Assembly: GCA_963754285.1 (NCBI GenBank)
Contig: CAVWFN010000006.1
Location: 496,001-560,000 of the forward strand
Reading direction: 5' to 3'
Origin: RYN-133 sp963754285
GTDB lineage: Bacteria > Actinomycetota > Actinomycetes > Mycobacteriales > Jatrophihabitantaceae
Length of the DNA: 64,000 nt
A model generated the notes under the pieces. The model saw only the letters and a program-made list of their open reading frames with translations. It searched no databases and was not told the DNA's origin. Of this stretch, positions 1 to 10,250 are shown piece after piece; within the stretch, counting starts at the first letter, position 1, and each line of letters starts with the position of its first letter. The position numbers and the translations under genes are program-made.

Positions 1-707
1 TTGGTGCGGTAGCGCTGGCTGCCGTACGGGAACCGCTGCCAGGGCGAATCGTGCATGCCGTAGGCACCGTCGTAGGGAAGCCAGTAGTGCACGTAGTACG
101 CACCGCCGGCCGCCGGATACAGGTAACGGTCACGCTGCTTGCTCTGCACCCACCACGTTCCGGTCGGCGTGCCGTCACCGACGTCGACCGCACCGCTCGT
201 GATCGGCGTGGTCAGCAACTGGGTCTCGTCGTTGCACAGCAGCGCTGACTGATGCTTGAGATCGATCTGCACGTTCTTGCCGGCGATGTGCGGGTCGCAG
301 CGGTTGCCCATCCGGTTGGTCCACACGGTGCCGCCCGGCGACAACAGGGCGAGGACGCCGTGGTCGCCGAGGACGAGTGAAGTGGCGGCGTGAGTGCGCG
401 TCGACCACCGGGTGCGCGCGCCGGACGTCAGCGCGAGGTTGCCGTGTCGGCCGAACACGAGCCGCGCGCCGCGACCCGCGTAGCGCGACCAGATCACCTT
501 GCCGCGGTGGGTGATTGTGAGGCTGCGGCCGACCGCAGCGACATACGCACCGTTCGGCGAACTCAGCGAATGGCCCGCGGACAACGACGAACCAGCGCGC
601 AGCACGTGGACAGCCTTGACTGGTGCAGCCTGTGCGGACGTAGCGATTGCGACAAAGCCGAGCACGCTCAACGTGCAGGCAAGCCCAGCCGCGACGATTC
701 GATTCAT
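1..707 (-). CDS. Secreted L,D-transpeptidase with bulb-lectin-like domain, 3' end outside window
   Basis: The frame opens with ATG at 707-705 and stays open to the left edge (235 codons). Residues 1-28 form a signal peptide (MNRIVAAGLACTLSVLGF..., cleavage after SAQA). Residues about 38-125 carry three spaced repeats of the bulb-type (B) lectin kind (LSSPNGAYVAAV, LVFGRHGNLAL, LVLGDHGVLALLS, then VWTN). From about residue 175 the YkuD fold begins: GTPTGTWWVQSK, YYVHYWLPYDG, then MHDSPWQRFPYGS, the conserved His segment of L,D-transpeptidases. The catalytic SHGC region would lie beyond the edge. Family knowledge: such enzymes make 3-3 peptidoglycan cross-links outside the membrane; the lectin-like part could hold the enzyme on wall glycan (inference). 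The start is 11 bases after the threonine aldolase stop, so the two may be co-transcribed. Confidence 0.72.
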   Translation of the reverse strand, partial: MNRIVAAGLACTLSVLGFVAIATSAQAAPVKAVHVLRAGSSLSAGHSLSSPNGAYVAAVGRSLTITHRGKVIWSRYAGRGARLVFGRHGNLALTSGARTRWSTRTHAATSLVLGDHGVLALLSPGGTVWTNRMGNRCDPHIAGKNVQIDLKHQSALLCNDETQLLTTPITSGAVDVGDGTPTGTWWVQSKQRDRYLYPAAGGAYYVHYWLPYDGAYGMHDSPWQRFPYGSQRYRT

Positions 708-718
708 CGCCTACCGCC

Positions 719-1716
<998 letters not shown>

Positions 1717-1720
<4 letters not shown>

Positions 1721-3054
1721 TCGACGTCCTTACGCTTGCGTTCGTCGACGAGCCTTTCCGCGACCCGGAACGCCAGCTCGAGCGACTGCTCGATGTTCAG
1801 CCGTGGATCGCATGCCGTCTCGTAACGGCGGCCCAGATCGGCTGCGGTCAGCTCGGCCGTCCCGCCTATGCACTCGGTGACGTCGTCGCCGGTGAGCTCG
1901 ACGTGCAACCCGCCGGGGTGCGTGCCCAATTCGGCGTGGACGTCGAAGAATCCGTCGACCTCGTCGATGATCCGGTCGAGATGCCGGGTCTTGACGCCGT
2001 CGACGGTCTCTTCGGTGTTGCCGTGCATCGGGTCGCATTGCCAGACGACCAGGCGTCCGGTCGATTCGACCTTCTCGATGATGGCCGGCAGCTTGTCGCG
2101 CACGAGCGTGTTGGACATCCGGCTGATCAGCGTGAGCCGCCCCGGTTCGCCGTGCGGGTCAAGTTTTTCGACGAGTTCGGCGGCGAACTCGGGAGTGGTC
2201 GACGGGCCGAGCTTCACCCCGACGGGGTTGGCGATGCGTGACACGAAGTCGAGGTGCGCGCCGTCGAGTTGCCTCGTGCGCTCGCCGACCCAGACGAAGT
2301 GCCCCGACAAGTCGTAGGCGCGGCCGTCCTCGACCCTGGTCAGGGCACGCTCGTACTCGAGGATGAGCGCTTCGTGGCCGGCATACAGTTCGACGCCTTC
2401 GAGCGCTGCGTCGTGCACGCCGCACGCACGCATGAATTGCACGGCGCGATCGATCTCGGACGCCAGCCGCTCGTAGCGCGTGCCGGTCTCGGTCGAACGG
2501 GCGAAGGTCGTGTTCCACGCGTGCACCCGGTTCAGCGACGCCAGCCCGCCGCCTGCGTAGGCACGCAGCAGGTTCAGCGTCGTCGCGGCGGTCGAATAGG
2601 CACGCATGATGCGGTTCGGATCGGGGGTGCGGTCGCCGAACAGTTCGTTGACCATGTCACCGCGGTAGGACAACCGCCCGGTCGCGTCGATGTCGGCCGA
2701 GCGCGGTTTGGCGTACTGGCCGGCGATGCGGCCGAGCTTGACCACCGGCATCGATGCGCCGTAGGTGAGCACCACCGCCATCTGCAGCAGCACCTTCACC
2801 TTGCCCGCGACGTCGGCCTGCGACGACGTCGCGAAGGTTTCGGCGCAGTCACCGCCCTGCAGCAGGAAGGCCTCGCCGCGCGCGACGGCGCCGAGTCGCT
2901 CGCGCAACTGGACGACCTCGGAGGCGACGACCAGGGGCGGCATCATGGCCAGATTCGCCGCGACCCGGCGCAGCTCGGCGTCGTCGGGCCAGGACGGCTG
3001 CTGCGCAGCCGGAAGCTCCCGCCAGTCGTCGAGGTGCAGATCGGTCGTACTCAC
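1717..3054 (-). CDS. aroG: Class II 3-deoxy-7-phosphoheptulonate (DAHP) synthase
   Basis: 445 residues; condenses phosphoenolpyruvate and erythrose 4-phosphate, the first step of the shikimate pathway. Visible class II (plant/mycobacterial type) motifs are LLQGGDCAETF near residue 65, KLGRIAGQYAKPRS near 105, VWQCDPMHGNT near 340 and GTHPGGLHVELTGDDVTECIGG near 380; the Cys, His, Glu and Asp in these segments match the metal-binding set of the family. The start is GTG at 3054, 7 bases after a -10 box (TAACCT), so the message is probably leaderless. The stop overlaps the threonine aldolase start. The M. tuberculosis counterpart, Rv2178c, also opens this conserved block. Confidence 0.93.
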
Positions 3055-3061
3055 GCACTAG

Positions 3062-3067
3062 AGGTTA
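3062..3067 (-). promoter_or_regulatory. -10 box of aroG, leaderless
   Basis: TAACCT on the minus strand, 7 bases before the GTG start at 3054. The spacing puts the first transcribed base at or next to the start codon. Confidence 0.5.
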
Positions 3068-3114
3068 CGGCGAGCCGGGACGGGCGACGGCCCACCCCGT
3101 GTGACGATGCCGGG

Positions 3115-3823
3115 ATGACGCAGGTGCCGGCGCGCATCACCGACCGGTTCTCGCACCACACGGCAATGCGTCACGGCGAGGTGCGCCTGCCCGCGAGTCT
3201 CGCCGTCGCGGCGGCTGCGGCGATCTACGCGGTGCTGCCGCACGATCTGTTGTTCGGTCCGCGGTGGCTCATCCCATCCATCGAGATGGTGCTGCTCGCG
3301 ACCCTGATCGCGATCAACCCGACCCGGCTCACCACCGAGACCAGGCTGTCGCGGCTCGCGAGCCTCGCGCTGGTCACCGTGATCATCGCCGCCAACACGG
3401 CCTCACTCGGCATCCTCATCCGCGATCTGACCTCGACCCAGCCGACAAACGGGCGTCACCTGCTCGTCGCAGCGTTGCAGGTATGGGGGACGAACATGAT
3501 CGCGTTCGCGCTCGTGTTCTGGGAGATCGATCGCGGCGGCGCCGTTGCCCGGCTGCCGTCGTCGTCCGTCCCCGCCAAACGACATGACTTCCTGTTCCCG
3601 CAGGACGATCCGGATGTCGCGCGACGGGCGTTCGGTGCCGAGACGTGGATGCCCGTCTTCGTCGACTACCTCTACGTGTCGCTGACGAACTCGGTCGCGT
3701 TCAGCCCGACCGACACGCTGCCGCCTGACCACGCGCGCGAAAGTGCTGATGGGACTCGAATCGGTCGCCGCGCTGGTCACGTCCCTGCTCGTCATCGCAC
3801 GAGCGGTGAACATCCTGCACTGA
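3115..3823 (+). CDS. DUF1345 integral membrane protein, frame broken by one extra base
   Basis: From ATG 3115 the protein runs MTQVPARITDRF..., with hydrophobic segments near residues 25-40, 50-65, 85-105 and 115-135 and the family segments MIAFALVFWEIDRGG and PVFVDYLYVSLTNSVAFSPTDT. After SPTDTLP the frame derails; the expected ending (TTRAKVLMGLESVAALVTS then LLVIARAVNILH, stop at 3821-3823) is present one base out of phase. Removing one C from the ccgcctg stretch near 3720 restores an unbroken gene of about 235 residues. Function of DUF1345 proteins is unknown. The repaired stop lies 7 bases from the convergent pfkA stop, which supports the repaired end. See the finding on inserted bases. 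Confidence 0.7.
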
Positions 3824-3830
3824 CCGTCGC

Positions 3831-4856
<1,026 letters not shown>

Positions 4857-4907
4857 ACGTCCAGACCCTAGCGGGGCCCGCGCGGGTGGAGCGAGCGGCG
4901 GCTCGGC

Positions 4908-4913
4908 GACAAT
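4908..4913 (+). promoter_or_regulatory. -10 box of the CDF-like membrane protein gene
   Basis: GACAAT followed by 7 bases and the ATG at 4921; leaderless arrangement. Confidence 0.4.
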
Positions 4914-4920
4914 CGCGGGC

Positions 4921-5526
4921 ATGAGCCGCCCGAGCAGCGACATCGACGGCGGTCGCCGGTTGCTGCGCCACGGCCGGCTGCTGGAGTACACCACCCTCGC
5001 GTGGAACGTGCTCGGGATCGTCATCGTCGCGATCGCCGCAGTCAGCGCCGGCTCCGTCGCGTTGGCCGGGTTCGGCATCGACTCGCTGATCGAGATCGGC
5101 GCGTCCGTCGTCGTGCTCTGGGAACTCGCGGGCGTCGGTGAGCAGCGGCAGCGCCGGGCGCTGCGGCTGATCGCAGTCGCGTTCGTTGGCCTTGCCGCCT
5201 ATCTGAGCATCCAGACCGCCGTGGTGTTGGCGATCGGGTATCACCCCGGCCACAGTCCACTGGGCATTGTCTGGACGGCGATCACGGCCGCCGTCATGTT
5301 CGCCCTCGCGTACGGCAAGCGGCGCACCGGTCGCGCGCTCGGCAACCCCGTCCTGACCGCCGAAGGCCGTGTCACGGTGATCGACGGCCTGCTCGCCGGA
5401 GCCGTGCTGGTGGGGCTCGTCCTCAATGCCGTTGCCGGCTGGTGGTGGGCCGACCCCGCGGCCGGGTTGGTCATCGTCTACTACGCGATCGTCGAAGCCC
5501 GCACCATCCGCAGCGAGCTGAACTAG
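4921..5526 (+). CDS. CDF-like membrane protein lacking the cytoplasmic domain
   Basis: 201 residues with a basic N-terminus and about six hydrophobic segments (near 28-48, 50-68, 82-102, 115-130, 150-170 and 172-190). AGFGIDSLIEIGASVVVLWE resembles the metal-site helix of cation diffusion facilitators (GSxALxADSxxD type) and VIDGLLAGAVLVGLVLNA resembles TM5 of that family. The soluble C-terminal dimerisation domain of typical CDF metal exporters is missing, so it is a short variant or a different transporter with the same fold. The next gene is the wreck of a second CDF protein. Metal specificity cannot be read. Confidence 0.6.
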   Translation: MSRPSSDIDGGRRLLRHGRLLEYTTLAWNVLGIVIVAIAAVSAGSVALAGFGIDSLIEIGASVVVLWELAGVGEQRQRRALRLIAVAFVGLAAYLSIQTAVVLAIGYHPGHSPLGIVWTAITAAVMFALAYGKRRTGRALGNPVLTAEGRVTVIDGLLAGAVLVGLVLNAVAGWWWADPAAGLVIVYYAIVEARTIRSELN

Positions 5527-5545
5527 CGACTGCGATCCTGGAACC

Positions 5546-5893
5546 ATGCACAAGACCGGCGGCGTCCGTGACCCGGCAGCGGCGTTCCCCTTGCCGACGA
5601 GCGTCGACGACGCGGGCGAACGTCGCCAAGCCGTCCGCGCCCTGGCCTGGAGCGCGGTCGGGCTGGCCGCCACGGGGCTGATCGAGCTGGTCGTCGCGCT
5701 CGGCCGGCTCGGGATGCTCGGTGACCGCAGTCATCCTCGCTTGTCAGCTGGACCCACGTCGGCTGGGAAGTCACCAGCGACGTGACGCATCGGCTCATGG
5801 ACGCGCGACGAGCTCGGCCGCCGAGCCGCTCACCGCATCGCCACCGAACTTCCCGAGGTCCGCAGTTTCACCTGGACGACCCGGGCCGTGTGA
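5546..5893 (+). pseudogene. Remnant of a cation diffusion facilitator transporter
   Basis: Three CDF pieces survive in order but in different frames. From ATG 5546: a normal N-terminus through ERRQAVRALAWSAVGLAATG and LIELVVALGRLGMLGD (first membrane segment). From about 5750: SWTHVGWEVTSDVTHRLMD (end of the membrane domain). From about 5818: GRRAAHRIATELPEVRSFTW then TTRAV and stop at 5891-5893 (end of the cytoplasmic domain). Most of the membrane domain and the linker are deleted. Unlike the other broken genes here, a single inserted base cannot explain this one, so it is a genuine pseudogene. Confidence 0.7.
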
Positions 5894-5911
5894 TCCGACG
5901 CGTCCGCACCG

Positions 5912-6389
5912 TCACGCCGTCAGGGCGTTCCACCTGGCCAGGTTGTGGCGTGCGTCGGCGAGCGCGTCGTGCTGGTCGGGAGGGGCCGGCGGCAACGACG
6001 GCGAGCCGGCGTCCTCCCACTTCTGGCGCAACTCGTGGGTGAAGCGCGGAACGACCCGCGGCAGCGCGCGCATGTCGCCCCAGAGCTGGGCGAGCACGAC
6101 ATGGTCGTAGCCGGCCATCCAGGCCCAGAGCTCGATCGATTCGCCCGGCTCGGTCATGAACGCGAGCAGGTCGGTGCGGATCGCCTCCCGCGAGCGCCAC
6201 GCCGGGTCGGCGGGCGAGGGCAGCTTGTCGAGGACGTTGCGTGCGAACCCAGTCGATCGCGCGTGACGGGTCGAACTCGGTCGACACGGCGTAGAACTCA
6301 CGGCCGGTCTCGTCCACCATCCCGATCGAGACGAGCTCGATCGTCGTGCCGTCCTCGATGAACTCGCAGTCGTAGAAGTAGCGCCGCAT
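5912..6389 (-). CDS. Polyadenylate-specific 3'-exoribonuclease AS, frame broken by one extra base
   Basis: Homologue of Rv2179c, a DEDDh-type RNase. The first frame (ATG 6389) gives MRRYFYDCEFIEDGTTIELV, the DxE metal motif, through EFDPSRAIDWVRT; the rest continues one base out of phase as NVLDKLPSPADPAWRSREAI, ...ELWAWMAGYDHVVLAQLWG... and HDALADARHNL (the H...D end of DEDDh), stopping at 5914-5912. The junction is at about 6236-6242 (acg-C-aac); dropping one base gives WVRTNVLDKL, which aligns with WVRTHVLPKL as I recall it for Rv2179c. All four catalytic acidic residues and the His are present once joined, for about 158 residues. Position between aroG and plsC matches the mycobacterial order. 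Confidence 0.8.
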
Positions 6390-6396
6390 CGACGCC

Positions 6397-7143
6397 CTAC
6401 GACGCGCGCGGCAGACGGTCGCGAAGTGCGTCCGAATCGGAGCCGCTGCCGAAGGCGCGGTCCTTGCCCTGCGCCTTCTTCACGTCGGCGGCGTACTGGT
6501 CGACGTACTCCTGCCCCGACAGCTGCATCAGCGCGTACATGATCTCGTCGGTGACCGAGCGCTCGACCAGCCGGTCACCGGACATGCCCTCGTAGCGCGA
6601 GAAGTCGAGCGGCTTGCCGATGCGCACGCCGGGACGGGGGCGCAGTCGCGGCAGCACGCGACCCTGCGGCTGGATCTTGTCGGTGTCGATCATCGCGCAG
6701 GGGACCACGACGGCCCCGGACTCGAGTGCGAGCCGAGCCACGCCGGTCTTGCCGCGGTAGAGCCGGCCGTCGGGCGAGCGGGTGCCCTCCGGGTACATGC
6801 CGAGCAGCTTGCCCTCGGCGAGCACGCGCAGACCGGTGTTCAGGGCCGCGCGCGACGCGTCGGCGTCCGAGCGGTCGATCGGCACCTGGCCCACACCGGA
6901 GAAGAACATCTTGGAGAAGAAGCCCTTGATCCCGGGGGTGTTGAAGTACTCGGCCTTGGCAAGGAAGGTGACCTTGCGCGGCACCATCACCGGGAAGAAG
7001 AACGAGTCGCTGAAGGAAAGGTGGTTGCTGGCGAGGATCGCCGGACGGTCGTCGGGGATGTTCTCGAGCCCGTCTGTCCACGGTCGCCACAGACCTCGCA
7101 GGAACGGCCCGATCAAGACGAATTTCGCCACCCAATAGAACAC
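6397..7143 (-). CDS. plsC: 1-acyl-sn-glycerol-3-phosphate acyltransferase
   Basis: 248 residues of the PlsC/LPLAT family, which acylates lysophosphatidic acid at sn-2 to make phosphatidic acid at the inner membrane face. A hydrophobic N-terminus (MFYWVAKFVLIGPFL) is followed by the catalytic block NHLSFSDSFFFP (NHxxxxD form) near residue 41, the substrate block YPEGTRSPDGRLYRGKTG near 119 and VVVPCAMI near 145. Length is normal. The start is GTG at 7143, 6 bases after a TAGCCT box that also overlaps a GGTGAGG stretch. Rv2182c occupies the same place in M. tuberculosis. The C-terminal 40 residues (KKAQGKDRAFGS...) look disordered. Confidence 0.9.
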   Translation of the reverse strand: MFYWVAKFVLIGPFLRGLWRPWTDGLENIPDDRPAILASNHLSFSDSFFFPVMVPRKVTFLAKAEYFNTPGIKGFFSKMFFSGVGQVPIDRSDADASRAALNTGLRVLAEGKLLGMYPEGTRSPDGRLYRGKTGVARLALESGAVVVPCAMIDTDKIQPQGRVLPRLRPRPGVRIGKPLDFSRYEGMSGDRLVERSVTDEIMYALMQLSGQEYVDQYAADVKKAQGKDRAFGSGSDSDALRDRLPRAS

Positions 7144-7149
7144 CTCACC

Positions 7150-7155
7150 AGGCTA
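7150..7155 (-). promoter_or_regulatory. -10 box of plsC
   Basis: TAGCCT on the minus strand, 6 bases from the GTG at 7143. The hydrolase gene diverges from the same 59-base gap. Confidence 0.42.
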
Positions 7156-7202
7156 GTGCCTGCCGGTCCCCACAGCCGAATTCCGCAGTGCATGATTGCA
7201 GT

Positions 7203-7991
7203 GTGAGCGACGGCGAGCAGCAGGTCGAACCCCCGGCGGGCACCCCGGACGAGCAGCCGTTCGCTCATGACGGGGGCTCGGTCGGCGTGGTGCTCAGCCA
7301 CGGGTTCACCGGCACCCCGGCGAGCATGCGGCCCTGGGCCGACCATCTCGCGGCGGCCGGCTACAGCGTGCGGCTGCCGCGGCTGCCCGGCCACGGCGGC
7401 ACCTGGCAAGAGACCAACAAGACCCGCTGGCCGCAGTGGTACGCCGCAGTCGAGTCGGCCTACGACGAGCTCGCGGCGCGCTGCGACGTCGTCTTCGCCG
7501 GCGGCCTGTCGATGGGTGGCGGGCTGGTCACCCGGCTGGCCGAGCAGAAGGGCGATGCGCTCGCCGGGCTCGTCCTGGTGAATCCGTCCTTCGGCACCCG
7601 CAAGGTCGCCGAGAAGCTCGCGCCCTACGTCAGCTGGCTCGTGCGCTCACGTCCCTCGATCGGTGGCGACATCAAGAAGCCCGGTGTCGAGGAGCCGGCC
7701 AACGACCGCACACCGGTCGTCGCGGGCGCGTCCGTGGTGAAGTTCTGGAAGGTCGTCACCGCCGACTTCGACCGCATCACCGCGCCCGTGCGCATGTACC
7801 GCAGCACCGAAGACCACGTCGTCGACGATCTGTCCGGCGAGCTGCTGCGCCGCGGTGCATCCTCGACCAGCGTCGAGGAGATCCTGCTCGAGAACAGCTA
7901 CCACGTGGCGACCCTCGACTATGACGCCGACCAAATCTTCAGCGGTAGCGTGGAGTTCTTCCAGCAATTGACCGCGGAGCGCGCGACGTGA
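7203..7991 (+). CDS. Alpha/beta hydrolase, carboxylesterase/monoacylglycerol lipase type
   Basis: About 262 residues from GTG 7203; an ATG at 7191 gives five more residues but sits inside a CATGAT box lying 6 bases before the GTG. The fold signature is clear: oxyanion loop LSHGFTGTPASMRPWA near residue 30, cap-entry RLPRLPGHGGTWQ, nucleophile elbow GLSMGGGL near 105, acid segment STEDHVVDD near 200 and NSYHVATLDYD near 235 supplying the His. This matches Est30-like carboxylesterases and bacterial monoacylglycerol lipases. Cytosolic, no signal peptide. Divergence from plsC suggests a lipid role, but the substrate is not readable. Confidence 0.82.
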   Translation: MSDGEQQVEPPAGTPDEQPFAHDGGSVGVVLSHGFTGTPASMRPWADHLAAAGYSVRLPRLPGHGGTWQETNKTRWPQWYAAVESAYDELAARCDVVFAGGLSMGGGLVTRLAEQKGDALAGLVLVNPSFGTRKVAEKLAPYVSWLVRSRPSIGGDIKKPGVEEPANDRTPVVAGASVVKFWKVVTADFDRITAPVRMYRSTEDHVVDDLSGELLRRGASSTSVEEILLENSYHVATLDYDADQIFSGSVEFFQQLTAERAT

Positions 7992-8052
7992 GAACACCCC
8001 ACGAAAACACTTCGCAAACAACGCTGCGCGTTTACGCGGGGACCCCGAAAAC

Positions 8053-8778
8053 ATGAGCGACGATCGTTCCCCACAGGCGTGGAACAACGGGTTGCTCGCC
8101 TCGTCCTACGTCCCGCTCAGCGACGTCCCGGCGACCAGTGCTCCGCAGCTGCTCAGCGCGTTGTCGCGCGCCCGGATCGCCGCCTACCTCGCCGAGGCAC
8201 CCGGGTCGCAGGGGTCGTTGCGGCTCTACGTGGCCTCCGACGAACGCGCCGATGCGCGCACGATCGTCGCCTCGGTGTTGCGTTCGGGCGGCGTCTCACC
8301 CGGGTCCGACATCGAATCCGACGACGATGCGGACGAGACGCGGCAGCCTGACCCGTTGGCCGGGATCGACGCCGACGCCGAATTCGCTGCACTGATCGCC
8401 GACTGGCACGTCGACACGCACGCCGCGATCCGCGATGCGGAGCGCGCGCTGTCACACGACGACGAGGACTGGCGGCTGCGGCTCAACCAGAACGCCGAGC
8501 GCGCCGAGGACGCCGACAACGACGAGCTCACCTGGCTCGACGACGAGCACTACGTGCCGCCCAATCCCCCGCCGATCCCGCGCCCGACCGCGCCGATGGT
8601 GCTCGCCATGCTGCTGGTCGTCGTGTCGATCATGCTGTTCGCGTTCGGCGACCCGCTCGGGATGCCGTTCTCGCTGAGCCTGTTCCTCGGCGTGAGCGGC
8701 ATCATCACCGCACTCGTGCTGTTCGTGATGCGGCTGCGCGAATACCGCGACGAGGACGACGACGGGGCGGTCCTCTGA
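8053..8778 (+). CDS. Acidic protein with two C-terminal membrane segments, unknown function
   Basis: 241 residues from ATG 8053. Residues 1-100 are soluble and contain LSALSRARIAAYLAEAP and RLYVASDERADARTIVAS, an arrangement like a small alpha/beta domain. Residues 95-175 are very acidic (SDIESDDDADE; AERAEDADNDELTWLDDEHY), followed by the proline run PPNPPPIPRPTAP. Two hydrophobic helices at about 183-200 and 205-228 end in a charged tail (RLREYRDEDDD). I do not recognise a named family; I believe similar proteins lie near plsC in other actinomycetes. It follows the hydrolase by 61 bases on the same strand. Confidence 0.7.
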   Translation: MSDDRSPQAWNNGLLASSYVPLSDVPATSAPQLLSALSRARIAAYLAEAPGSQGSLRLYVASDERADARTIVASVLRSGGVSPGSDIESDDDADETRQPDPLAGIDADAEFAALIADWHVDTHAAIRDAERALSHDDEDWRLRLNQNAERAEDADNDELTWLDDEHYVPPNPPPIPRPTAPMVLAMLLVVVSIMLFAFGDPLGMPFSLSLFLGVSGIITALVLFVMRLREYRDEDDDGAVL

Positions 8779-8897
8779 CCTGACGCTCGAGGTCGGGTTG
8801 AGGTCCACTGTTTACTTACCGGTCACCAACACGACAGCTTCGCGCGCCCTCGTCGCAGCCTGGGACGCGGACCCTCGTGTCGTGGAGGTGGTCAACC

Positions 8898-9134
8898 GTG
8901 CAGACCGATACCGCAACGGTGTTCAAGCTCTGGTGCCGGCTGACCGGCACTCCGCTCGACGAATTCACCCCTGACGAGCAAGCGGCGTTCTTCGCCCGGC
9001 CGCAGGTCGCCGAGCTCGCGGCAACCCCGTACGAGGTGCTGCTCGACGCCGGGATCGACGCCGCGCGCCACGGCGTGCTGCCGCTCGAGCGCTGGCTCAA
9101 CGCGGTGCACACGGTTCGTCCGATCGGCGCCTGA
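8898..9134 (+). CDS. Small conserved-looking protein, 78 residues, unknown function
   Basis: From GTG 8898 the product is MQTDTATVFKLWCRLTGTPL..., a mostly helical acidic protein with one Cys-containing helix (VFKLWCRL) and LDAGIDAARHGVLPLERWLN near the end. The start is chosen because GGAGGTGG lies just upstream at 8884-8891; an in-frame GTG at 8877 would add seven residues without such a site. The stop is 3 bases from the convergent stop of the repaired EEP hydrolase. No domain recognised. Confidence 0.6.
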   Translation: MQTDTATVFKLWCRLTGTPLDEFTPDEQAAFFARPQVAELAATPYEVLLDAGIDAARHGVLPLERWLNAVHTVRPIGA

Positions 9135-9137
9135 GCC

Positions 9138-9825
9138 CTACACGTCGAACTCGACGAGCACCGGACGGTGGTCGCTCGCGACCGCGACATCGGGGCCGTC
9201 GAGCACGCGTGCCGAGACCACCGCGAAGGCGCGGGTCGACGAACACACCGTCGATGCGGTCGTGCGGCTCGGTCGACGACCACGTGTGCGAACTGCCCGT
9301 GCCGGCGACCGCGAACGCGTCCTGTCGTGCGGCGATCAGCGCGTCCCAGGTGGGCGTGCCGGGTGGGTTGTTCGCGTCACCGGCGACAACGACCGGGACA
9401 TCGGCGGGCACATGTTCATTGATCGCGGCGTCCAGCTCGCGGATGTGCCGCAGCCGGGGTTCTTCGACGAGGTCGAGGTGGATGCCGGCAACGGCGAACC
9501 GCGCGCCCTCCTTGGCGAGCACGGCGATCGCGGTGCCACGCTGGTGCAGCTTGAGGTCGCGCGTGAACAGCACGTCCGCGGTCGACTCCACGTCGACGCC
9601 GAGCGTGGAGAGGATCAGGTTCGACCCGGCCAGGCGTCCGCCGCTCACGACCACCAGATTCGACCGGCGGGCGAGCTCGGCACACAGCGAGCGCCAGCGC
9701 AGGAACCGTGGTGATTCCTGCACGAGCACGACGTCCGGCTCGGCCGAGCGGATCACGCGCCCGAGGGCGTCGCGGTCGTCGCGCATCGAGCGCACGTTGT
9801 AGGTCAGCAGTCGGACGCGGGGCAC
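9138..9825 (-). CDS. Endonuclease/exonuclease/phosphatase (EEP) family hydrolase, frame broken by one extra base
   Basis: From GTG 9825: PRVRLLTYNVRSMRDDRDAL, the N-terminal LTYNV of the EEP (DNase I-like) fold, then VVLVQESPRFLRW with the metal-binding Glu, AGIHLDLVEEPR, VVVAGDANNPPGTPTW (GDxN) and SSTEPHDRIDGVFVDPR. After this the frame is lost; one base out of phase the expected end is present (FAVVSARVLDGPDVAVASDH then RPVLVEFDV, stop 9140-9138), containing the conserved SDH catalytic motif. Removing one G of the gg at 9228-9229 joins the halves into about 228 residues with every EEP motif. Substrate unknown; no signal peptide. The repaired stop fits neatly against the convergent small gene. 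Confidence 0.72.
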
Positions 9826-9933
9826 CCGTCCATGATCTCGTGCCGGCGGTCGGGTGTGGTCAGCGGCCCGGATCGGTCTGCAGCACTGATGCACCCGGTC
9901 AGCCATCGGTCACCGGCGGCAGCACTGATGCTC

Positions 9934-10036
9934 TTTGCACCCGGCAACGTCGCTCGCTGCTCGACTTTGCACCCGGCGAAGTCGCTGACAACGGCCGATC
10001 GGCGCCCGCGCGACGACATTGCCGAATGCAAAGTCG
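9934..10036. repeat. Palindromic repeat, family A, copy 1
   Basis: Consists of a half element (tttgcacccggcaacgtcgc from 9934) followed by a palindrome at 9963-10035 whose ends read gactttgca and tgcaaagtc. The two arms match imperfectly over about 24 bases around a GC-rich centre holding ggccgatcggc. It lies in the 425-base gap 9826-10250 between the EEP hydrolase start and the GGDEF gene stop; the only other structure I see there is a short direct repeat, cagcactgatgc, near 9884 and 9921. Confidence 0.75.
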
Positions 10037-10087
10037 TCCGAGGCGGGCGCACCCGGGCCGGCGGGATGCGCCACCCGCCGTACTGCG

Positions 10088-10187
10088 CTGCACCCGGCAA
10101 CGTCGCTCGCGCTCGACTTTGCACCCGGCAACGTCGCTGACAACGGCCGATCGGCGCCCGCCGACGACATTGCCGAATGCAAAGTCG
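10088..10187. repeat. Palindromic repeat, family A, copy 2
   Basis: Same composition as the copy 152 bases upstream: a half element from 10088, then a palindrome at 10115-10186 with the same gactttgca/tgcaaagtc ends and the same ggccgatcggc centre. Matching continues into the flank (ccgaggc-ggcg), so the pair looks like a tandem duplication of about 152 bases. Confidence 0.75.
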
Positions 10188-10250
10188 CCCGAGGCAGGCG
10201 AACCCGGGGCGGTGTACCGCCCGTCGCGGTCGGCTCGGTTGGGTGTCGGC

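Noticed and set aside
4857..5078. N-terminal extension of the phosphofructokinase frame.
   Set aside because: The family begins exactly at MRIGVLTGGGDCPG; the extension is antisense to the CDF-like gene and has no similarity to anything known.
9934..10187. CRISPR array.
   Set aside because: Only two units, 72-73-base palindromes with no uniform spacers and no cas genes; a third copy lies 28 kb away.
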